This document shows, piece by piece, positions 35,083-42,935 of a DNA stretch of 45,379 nt. Below the pieces are notes generated by a model, which was not told the origin of the DNA, did no database searches, and saw nothing but the letters and a program-made list of their open reading frames with translations. The stretch is from contig JANDJZ010000375.1 of NCBI GenBank assembly GCA_027943245.1, positions 1 to 45,379 on the forward strand. The letters run 5' to 3'. Positions within the stretch are counted from its first letter, which is position 1; every line of letters starts with the position of its first letter. This DNA comes from Acanthamoeba sp. SK_2022b. Lineage: Eukaryota > Discosea > Longamoebia > Acanthamoebidae. A program made the translations under genes and the position numbers.

Positions 35083-35499
35083 GTCGACTTTTTACAAACA
35101 GCAAAACAGGAGTGGAGTGTACGATGGATATCAGAGAACATGGTTGAAGGATAGGCTGCAGTTTTGCAGTTTGCTCATAATGTTGATTATTGCCTGGCAC
35201 GCTGATGCAACTGCTGCTTACAGCTCAGAAAAGTCTCCTTTCAACTATCTGCAGACTTGCACTCGCCCTCAACCCTTTATGACAGTTCGCTTTCTTCCGC
35301 ATCTTTTGACATCGTGGGTGATCGTTCCTAGAAGTCTCCCCCTGCTCTTTGCCCACCACTCTGCCCATCACACAAGCAATAAGTCATAAACAAGTGGGGT
35401 GACAAACATAGGTGATGCAACCAATCATTTAGTTATTGTTGCGCCAACTGTTGATTAAATTCGCCGCTGGCAATGTTCGGAGAGGTGATCAAGGTTGTT
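35083..35499. other. Intergenic segment upstream of the 5S rRNA gene
   Basis: About 420 bp of lower-GC sequence after the reductase stop. No gene is recognised. It may carry the 3' UTR and any upstream element for RNA polymerase III. Confidence 0.4.
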
Positions 35500-35618
35500 G
35501 GATACGGCCATACTGCGCAGAAAGCACCGCTTCCCATCCGAACAGCGAAGTTAAGCTGCGCCAGGCGGTGTTAGTACTGGGGTGGGCGACCACCCGGGAA
35601 TCCACCGTGCCGTATCCT
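35500..35618 (+). rRNA. 5S ribosomal RNA
   Basis: 119 nt from GGATACGGCCATACTGCGCA to CCGTATCCT. The 5' GGATACGG pairs with the 3' CCGTATCC to form helix I. The internal control region is present (box A-type AAGTTAAGC and the downstream GTACTGGGGTGGGCGACC of box C). CCCATCCGAAC of loops B and C and the GGGTGG/CCACCC helix are intact. It reads as the Acanthamoeba 5S sequence, which supports the organism call. It is a single copy in this window, transcribed by RNA polymerase III from its internal promoter. Confidence 0.97.
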
Positions 35619-35620
35619 CC

Positions 35621-35624
35621 TTTT
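35621..35624 (+). terminator. RNA polymerase III terminator (T4) of the 5S gene
   Basis: A run of four T starts two bases after the 3' end of the 5S RNA, the usual minimal terminator for RNA polymerase III. Confidence 0.75.
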
Positions 35625-36100
35625 GCAATTCTGTGTCTGTTCTTATGGTGCTCTGTGCCTCTTCCTTGCCTGCTCCAAGTGGAGAAGGTCAGCGTCATTT
35701 TGCATTTGCCTGTCTAATTTAAGCTGTTGATCAGGGGAAAAGCGTCCAGCCTTGTCCACCATTTGAGAGGAGCATGCCTCTCTCTCTGAGCAAAACAGAT
35801 GCATGTATAATGGAAGACTTGTGCTGGTTACAACTGCAAAGACAAGCTCCTTCATTTTGCCAGCACTGTGGTTCCACTTTAGCCAGGCTCACTGCTGAAA
35901 CTTTGTCAAGCAGTCCAGTGACCTCAGCGAGCATGAGAAGCAGGCCATCCTCCAGACTCCATTCTCTGCTCACTGCACCGTCTGCCTTGCCAGGATCAAC
36001 CAAAGACTCATTTGACTCAAACACATTCCTTCGTACCAGATGCCTGCGGACATTCTCACGCCTCACGCCTTCCGCGGTCGCTCTCAGTTTCATCGACCTC
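35625..36100. other. Segment between 5S gene and duplicated reductase tail
   Basis: About 475 bp. An open frame on the + strand includes CQHCGSTLARL, which looks zinc-ribbon-like, but it has no recognisable start, splice partners or family. I treat it as unassigned. Confidence 0.3.
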
Positions 36101-36308
36101 CAACCCGTTGCCCTTGCTCCTTGCGGTGGCTGACGTCGCTAGCTGAGTGCCCGACCGCGATCAAAGTGGTTCCATATGACCAATGGCTCACTCGTCTCAT
36201 TGGGTCGCCCACCAACGTGCTCTATCCGTTGCGAGGAGTGTTCGAAGCCAGAGAGCCGACTTCCACGCATCGCCAATAGACGCCTTCTGCAACGACAACC
36301 TGCTCAGA
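36101..36308 (+). pseudogene. Decayed duplicate of the reductase 3' end
   Basis: This segment aligns along its length with 34722-34946. Shared stretches include the segments encoding [10 protein letters not shown] and GSPTN[A/V][10 protein letters not shown]. Deletions and in-frame stops (for example GTCGCTAGCTGA near 36130 and CCAATAG near 36278) break it. The duplication lies about 1.38 kb downstream in the same orientation, with the 5S gene in between. Confidence 0.85.
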
Positions 36309-36361
36309 GGACGCGTCTGGTCACAGTAGAAGAGGTTGGAGAGCAGGACGCCCACCATGAT

Positions 36362-37810
36362 TTATTTACTATTTTGAGGCCCTGTTGCCTCGTCATCATC
36401 CTCGTCCTCGTCATCCCCCCGGCTGCCGCTCAGCATGGCTACTCGATCGAGCCACTCGTTTCGTTCGCGGTCCCACTCCTTCCGCTCCCGCAATATCTCG
36501 CGTTCCCATTCCTCCCTCTCCTCGTCCAGGGCTTGCTGCGTGTACCGGCTCGCTTGTTCCCAGCGCTCCTTCTCCTTGCCCCAGACCCACGTCATGTGCT
36601 CCATCTCGCGGAGGGATTCCCGACGCAGTTTGATCAAGTCCTGGGCGAACTGAAGTACATGGTTGTCGCCAGGCTTGCCCTCAGTCTCAGAACCACAGGT
36701 CAGACTCCTGGTCTGTTTCTCCTGCTTGGCGGTAAATCTCGTTTTAGCTTCGTGTGCGCTTTGGCGCGTCAGGTACGCACCTGTTCGGCAAGAGCGTTCT
36801 CCTTCATCTCGGCCATCTGCGCCCTTACCATCTCGAGTTCCTGTTTCGCTTGTGCCAGCTCTGCCGCCGTTTCATGTTGCTTTTGCTCGAGCTCGGTGTA
36901 CGACTTGATGGCTTGATTCTGTTGTGTTCCTCCACAATGATGCGAATGACGGTTATGAAAACGACACCCTGGCAAAGGAAGAAAGGGATACCTGGATGGC
37001 GGCAAGCTGTTCCCTGATCTCCTCGAGTTCCTTGCACATGGCTTCGTGCTCCATGAGGAGGCCCGAGTATTCCTCCATGATATCCGTCTTGGTCACATCA
37101 TCACTACACCTCGGGACAAGATGCCCCATTGAAAGATGCCCTGTCGAGCGCGCTAGGCCAAACTCAGTAGCAGAGAGATTGAGGTTGTTCTTGCCACACA
37201 GTGGGCTCTGAGGCACAACCGACTGGTGCTCGCTGGCAATCCTCGAGACGGCGGAGCCCTTGTTGGAAGGGGTCCTGGCACGTCCCTCGGCCATCCTGAA
37301 GTGGTAGAGGCCATTGAGCCACCTCGCGTAATCCTCTTCCGAAGATGCCGCCAGCACGTAGTTGCGCCCTATTTACCCACTCTTGTCAGTTGCCAACTGA
37401 GTGTGGTTGCAGCAAGTCTTGTCCGAGAACGAACCAGGAATGGAGATTTGGAACTGGTAAAGCCTCTCGTTGAGAGGGTCAATGGCAGAAGCAAGCATGA
37501 TGTCTATGACGCCCAGGCAAGAGGTGACGGGCAGGTTCGGCTTCTTGAAGTAGTAGAGCACCTTGCGTCGGCGGTCGAGCATGAACCACCTCTTGCGTTC
37601 GGCCGAGAACTTGGTGCTCCCCTGCTTCACCAGCCACCCCTCTAGCTGCAAAAGATGCCCCCCCCCACGGCAGAAGAGGTCAGGAAAGCACATAGCGCGC
37701 TCACAAGATATCCGGAAACCAACCGGCGGGTGAGAGGTCAGTCTCGCGGCAAGGCCAGAGGTGGCTGGAGAAGCTGGCCTTGTCGCAGGTGTTGCCGAAT
37801 CTTTCTCCAT
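36362..37810 (-). CDS. PH-domain and coiled-coil protein
   Basis: Start ATG at 37810 (MEKDSATPATRPASPATSGL). After a first intron (about 37722-37649) the PH domain begins: LEGWLVKQGSTKFSAERKRW then FMLDRRRKVLYYFKKPN, continuing to YVLAASSEEDYARWLNGLYH with the invariant Trp in the final helix. The intron at about 37430-37370 splits the domain in phase. A low-complexity linker (about 37300-37100) follows, then three coiled-coil exons: EYSGLLMEHEAMCKELEEIR, SYTELEQKQHETAAELAQAK and a last one with EREILRERKEWDRERNEW. The protein ends in an acidic tail (DDEDEDDDEATGPQNSK). Phosphoinositide binding and a scaffold role at membranes are family-based inference. Confidence 0.85.
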
Positions 37811-37936
37811 GTTCTCCCTCAACCAGTTGTTTTCTCTCTCTCCTCTCTCCTTGTGGTCCCAGATAAACGGTCAGAGGGCTTGCCTATTAAGGACAAAAAA
37901 AATCGAGATCAAGTATTATAATGAATTATCAATAAT

Positions 37937-39254
37937 TCAAGTCCACGGGTAAAAATTACAGAAGAGCAGCGCGCCCACGAGGGTGTAGGCCAGGAAGTAG
38001 AAGGCGATCAGGTACTGCATCCACGCCCGCACCCTCCTCGCGCGTCTGCGCGCACTCCGCCTCTGCTTCTTCTCCTCTTCGCTCTCCGCGACGCCTTCGC
38101 CTGCCTTGGTCGCCGGCGCGGCGTCGTCGTAGAAGCTCGCGCAGAACCAGTAGAGCGGAGGACAGGCCGACAGGAAGCGGGTGATGACCTGCACGTGCAT
38201 GAACAGCATGCCCACCGCCACCAGCAACGCCCAGTATCCGATGAACGGCACCATCGCGCCCTCCAGGTATGGCTGCTCGGCCACCGCCGGTACAGGCAAA
38301 GTCGATGACGATGATGAAGAGGAGGAGGAGGATGACGAGGAGGACTTGCGGGTGGCGGAGGCGAAGAAGGAGAAGTGGCGCAGGAAGGAGAGGACGCCCC
38401 AAGCGGAGAGGAAGACGATGGGCGAGGCGAGCAGGAAGTTGGGGATCTGTTTGGGCTCGTAGTAGTTGAGCAGCCCCACGTTCCAGTACTTGGCCTGCAC
38501 GTGGGCGTAGATGTTGGGCACCGGCGCGTCACACCACTCGTGCTGGTCGCGCGTCGGATTGGTCGGGCTGCGCCAATGGGGTTTGGGGGGTAACCCGATT
38601 GGATGTTCACATATTAAGTGTTGTGTTAGGGAGCCTATCGGGTGGGTAAAGAGGGTGGAACGTTACCTGCAGTAGCGCAAGTAGCTCCAGGCGAGATAGC
38701 CGACGAGCGGGGCCACGACCACGACGCATCGCAGGAACGTCCCTAACCAGACCGCGAGGCACCTCTGCCATCGCAGATAAAAAAAGATAAAAAAACAAAA
38801 TTAAGATTTTTTTAATTGACAAAAAATTATTGCTATTTTAATTTTAATAGACAAAAAATTTAAAAACGAAATGGAGGCAAGAGTGAAAGCGAAAGAGGGG
38901 GGGGGGTTACAGTCCACGAAGGCCGTTCGGCGGTGACGAACGATAGTGGCTTGCGGAACACGGCCACGGAGAGTGCCTGGAGGAAGGGAGGAGGACAGCG
39001 TTGCAGCGCGTCGTAAACGAGGAACAGACAGCACAACGCGCCGTTCGACCTGGAGGGAGCCACGTGGCAACCATGTCGCGTTCACATAGAAGCGGGGGTA
39101 GCCTTAGCCGTTGGGTCGTGAAGGCGAGGAACCGTGGGTAAGGTACCGGGTGAGGCAGGTCCCGGCCAACGTCAGCGCCGACTCCCACCGCTTCTGCTCC
39201 AGGAGCAGGCGCACACCGCGCAGGAAGAAGAATGCAAACACGCTCTCCGAATAG

Positions 39255-39323
<69 letters not shown>

Positions 39324-40232
39324 GCGATTGATGAGATACATGCACGAGAGTGCCATAGGGGTAGGCAGACGCACATAGCAGTCATGAAGATGTTGGCCGG
39401 AGTCAGGCAATACAGCAGTACGGTCTTGGTAGCGAAGGTTTCCTTCTTGACCACGATCTTGCTCAACCTGCGAAGAAGGTACACACACACACACACACAC
39501 ACACACGACCACGTCAGAATTGCAAGGAAGGTTCAACCATCAGGCCTGACGAAGGAGGAAGTAGGAGAAGGTACCGGTAGAGTTCAACGGCGGAGAGGAC
39601 AAAGAAGGCGTTGGTCACAAACACACCGGCCACCACAGCGCTGTTGTACTCACTGGCCAGGCCCTTCACCCACAACACCTTCAAGACTACACGCCACCAT
39701 AATATCAAAAAAACATCCGCTATTTTCTATAATACGAATTAAAACATAAAATAAAAATTGATTAAATAAAAATAAATTAGAATATTTTACAGAATAAATA
39801 TTCAAAAATGTGGAGCAACGGAGAGGTACAGGTGCGGTTGAGGAAGGCGATGGCGAGCGGGAGTGCAGGGAAGAAGGCATGGAAGTGTTCAAAGCGGTAG
39901 CCGTGCTGGGCAATGTTCACAAAGTAGACGCCGTCCCATTTGGCCAGGTGGCCCACGCTCGTGTCCACCATATCGTCGAGCTTGGTCGGCAGCGTGTCCG
40001 TTGGTGGCGAGGAATCGTCAAAATCGGAAAACATCTCGCCCAGTACTGTGGCGATGAGGATCATGAGCACACGCGACAAGACGGCCACACGGAAGACGGC
40101 TCGTTCGCGGAAGGCCGTGGCTGCTGCCGAAGTGTCATCGTCGCGCGGGGAAGACGAAGCAAGGAGGCCTCCCGGTTGTCCCTTGTCGCTTGGAGCTGCC
40201 GGTGCGCCGGTGGCGGCACCTTTCCTCTTCAT
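37937..40232 (-). CDS. PIGV: GPI mannosyltransferase 2 (PIG-V / GPI18)
   Basis: An ER multi-pass enzyme that adds the second mannose to the GPI-anchor precursor from dolichol-phosphate-mannose. Start ATG at 40232 (MKRKGAATGAPAAPSDKGQP). Family blocks appear in order: LAKWDGVYFVNIAQHGYRFE with the catalytic acidic WD motif, HAFFPALPLAIAFLNRT, TPANIFMTAxYSESVFAFFF, CDAPVPNIYAHVQAKYWNVG, LLNYYEPKQIPNFLLASPIV, HVQVITRFLSACPPLYWF and the terminal CNFYPWT. The first join (NRT|FLKVLW) is phase-consistent. A poly-Ser insert is encoded at about 38290-38350 in a loop, and one intron carries a CA tract. It appears complete in length and ends. Confidence 0.93.
39257..39321 (-). repeat. Intronic (CA)n microsatellite (sense strand of PIG-V gene)
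   Basis: GT run on the + strand lying between the exons encoding PANIFMTA and YSESVFAF. A shorter CA tract lies at 39480-39506 in the next intron upstream. Confidence 0.9.
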
Positions 40233-40524
40233 CTTGGGTTTGTTGTTGTGCTTGTGAGGTCACCACCGCGGGCATGTTGTGCCGCTACATTCCAGAACTG
40301 TTTCAAAACAGAAAATGCGTTTTGGAAACGAGATCAAAAAGGCGGGAAAACGTTGCAGGACGTGTTTGACTGCGGCTACGCTTCTGCAGCACACCTAAGA
40401 ACACTGTTGTACCTGTCGTTGAAAATGCAACCAAACCATGACCATGACGCGATCCAGGCGCTTGGGCAATGACGGCTGAGCCAGTCTGGTTATAGAAACC
40501 AGAATTGCCACGCGAACACTGACG

Positions 40525-41744
40525 ATGGCGTTTCAGGAGCCGGTCCCCACGGCCACCTACGGCCTGAATGACAAACGGATGAACCCCAAGACAGTGGGCT
40601 TGGGCCACCTCGTCCAGGAGAAGCAGGACCTGGTGTGGGCCAAGTCCTCGGCCAGCGCCGCCGACGTCATGCAGCTTCTGCAGAGTCGCGGTCTCGTCGC
40701 CCTGCCAGTCTACGATGAGCGGCTCAGCAAGTTCATAGGCGTAGCGCACATCTTCGCCATCACCATGGCGCTACTCAACGGCGGCGAAGGAGAGACGTCG
40801 CAGCCCGAGAAGCTCTTCTCCAGCGAGGAGGTCATTAAAAGCGCCACGGAGCGAGCTTCGCACTCGATAGGTGACCTCCTCTTCAAGGACGTCACCGAGT
40901 GCATGGTATGCTTCCACTGCGCGGATCCCGTGCAGAAGGCAATCAAGGCCCTCAACAAGGTGCCCCATCACGTTCTCGTCACGATGGTCAACGAGCAGGA
41001 AGAAGACAAGGAGCAGCTCCAGGGGGGCGGCGTAGTGGAAGGCCGCTACCGCCTCCTCTCGCAGACTGACGTCGTGCGCTACCTCGTTCGTCATCAACAC
41101 GAGCTCGGCAAGGAACTCCTCGACCGCGTTCTCCTCTCGCCCCTCGACGAGCTGGGCCTCGTCTCCGATCGGCCCGTCCTGTGCTTCTCGTCCTCGAACA
41201 AGCTGGCCCTCGAGGCCTTTAACACAATGAAGAAGGTACCACTACCTCTTGAGTCGAGAAGAGACATGTCCTCTTGGAGGCCTTGACCGTTGGCTCATCT
41301 TCTTCATGATGACCACGCGCTACTCGATCGGTTTTCAAGCACCAAGTGTCGGCGATGGGCGTGTGCGAGAAGGGCACCGGCAAGCTGCTCTACAACCTGT
41401 CCGCGTCTGACCTGAAGGGCATGACGGTGCAGAAGCTGCACCTCCTCCTGCGGCCGGTGCCCGACCTCCTCAGCCAGCTGGGCAGCCGCAAGCTCATCTT
41501 CCCCATCACCGCCTACCCGAGCACTCGCGTCAAGGACCTGCTCGAGAACTTGCTCGGTACCGCGCAGCTCCTCCTCCTCCTCCTCCTTCTCGCCTGTCCC
41601 TGGACGAATGAACTCCCGTCTGCTCACCCGCGTGAACGCACACGCACAGCTGGCCGTGCGCACAGAGCGTACGTGATCGACGATCAGCAGAGGCCCATCA
41701 GCGTCATCTCCTACACCGACATACTCTGCAAGCTCATGTGCTAA
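40525..41744 (+). CDS. Four-CBS-domain protein (SNF4/AMPK-gamma-like)
   Basis: Exons 40525-41235, 41340-41556 and 41650-41744 join in phase. Four CBS repeats are visible: ASAADVMQLLQSRGLVALPV with YDERLSKFIGVAHI; DPVQKAIKALNKVPHHVLVT ending RLLSQTDVVRYL; SNKLALEAFNTMKKHQVSAM then LYNLSASDLKG; and TRVKDLLENLLAGRAHRAYV ending PISVISYTDILCKLM. The S-x-T/S-D ends of repeats 2, 3 and 4 are the nucleotide ribose-binding positions in AMPK gamma. A Gln/Gly loop interrupts repeat 2. An energy-sensing role as a kinase subunit is inferred from the family; no kinase neighbour is present. The gene is divergent from PIG-V (292 bp) and convergent with the FKBP gene (118 bp). Confidence 0.88.
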
Positions 41745-41862
41745 GAGGCGCACAACACGCGCGCGAGTTTCAGTCGTTCTCTGTTTTCGCTCACGTCCAG
41801 ACCAAAGCATGAACGCCGTGTTTGCCAAGGAAAGGGGGGGGGAGAGTGTGTGTTCCTCTCTC

Positions 41863-42855
41863 TTAAAGGCCGATGGCCTCCAGCTCCACCTCGAAGATGA
41901 GCGTGGAGTTGGGCGGAATGGTGCCCGGAATGCCTGCAAGAAGATACGAGAAGACAAGCCCAAGGTCAGCTCTCTCTCTCTCTCTCTTGAACGCACGCAT
42001 TAGTGTGTGGCTTGGAGGGCGTTGCGTGTACCCTTGGCGCCGTAGGCCCAGTCGGGCTCGATGGTGATCTTGGCCTTCTCGCCCTTGCTCATCTCGAGGA
42101 CGGCCTCGTCCCAGCCGCGGATGACCTTGCCCATGCCCACCTTGAACTTGAGGGCCGACTTCTTCTTGCCCACGTTGGTGTCGAAGATCTGGCCGTTCTC
42201 CAGCATGCCCGTGTACCTCACGGAGACGGACTCGCCCTTCTTGGGGAAGTTGATCTTATCGCCCTTCTTCAAGACGACCTTACGGTAGCCCTTCTTCTCG
42301 GGCACGCCGCTCTTCTCTGGGGAGTGTGTGGTTGCCATCGCGCCAAAGGGTTAGGCCTCGCGGGCACACTGCACGGCAAGGACACACGCGCGGACGGAGG
42401 AGAGAAGCGCGAACCCTCGGCGGCAGCGTCGGCAGAGGGACCGCTGGCGGCAGCGCTGGCCCTGGCCTCTTGTGCCTTCTTCCTCTCTTCGATGGCGGCC
42501 AGTTCCTTGTCGTCCTCCTCCGAACGGAAGTCCTTGTCGTTACGATGATTATTAGATTGTCGCTCTACACACATTCTACATTCTCTGTACCTTGGAGACG
42601 AAGAGATCGGCATAGGCGGCATCGAGCTTGCCCTGACAAAATCAAGGAGCCAATTAGCGTGAGAACTGCACACGAGCAGCGGATGGGCCACACCTTGTTT
42701 ACGTTCTTGGCCACATTCTGCAGCTTGCCCTTCAGGCTGTGCCGCTGGAGGAAGGCATTGTTGCCGTTCTTCTGCAGGAACTCAACGATGTCCTTCTTGG
42801 GCACTTGCGACAGCTCCTCCGGCTTCCAGGGCGCCACAATCTCAGGCTTCTCCAT
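41863..42855 (-). CDS. FKBP3: FKBP25-type (FKBP3) peptidyl-prolyl isomerase with N-terminal BTHB domain
   Basis: Exons 42855-42694, 42632-42591, about 42533-42418, 42316-42032 and 41933-41863. The N-terminus has ELSQVPKKDIVEFLQKNGNN and LKGKLQNVAKNVNK|GKLDAAYADLF, the basic tilted helix bundle known from animal FKBP25, which binds nucleic acid and ribosomal RNA. A Lys/Glu/Ala linker leads to the isomerase domain: VVLKKGDKINFPKKGESVSV, RYTGMLENGQIFDTN, VIRGWDEAVLEMSKGEKAKI, EPDWAYGAKG, IPPNSTLIFEVELEAIGL. Active-site residues (Y in RYTG, D in FDTN, W in IRGWDEA, Y in WAYG, F in LIFEVEL) are present. Family members act in the nucleus and nucleolus. Its partner across the promoter is the rRNA methyltransferase NSUN5. 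Confidence 0.94.
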
Positions 42856-42935
42856 CTGCGTGCTGTGTGAAAATAAAAACTGAAGTTTTTATTGCATTTC
42901 TTTTTCCTGCCAAACCAAATCGCCTGGTCATCAAG
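42856..42935. promoter_or_regulatory. 80-bp bidirectional promoter with a perfect palindrome
   Basis: Only 80 bp separate the FKBP25-like and NSUN5 start codons. Within it, 42873-42881 (ATAAAAACT) and 42884-42892 (AGTTTTTAT) form a perfect 9-bp inverted repeat around a GA centre. A symmetric element in a divergent promoter could serve both directions. Co-expression is inference. Confidence 0.6.

Noticed and set aside
35774..36133. Plus-strand ORF with a CQHCGSTLARL zinc-ribbon-like motif
   Set aside because: Only one Cys pair, mixed codon use, and its 3' part runs into the decayed reductase duplicate; no gene can be supported.
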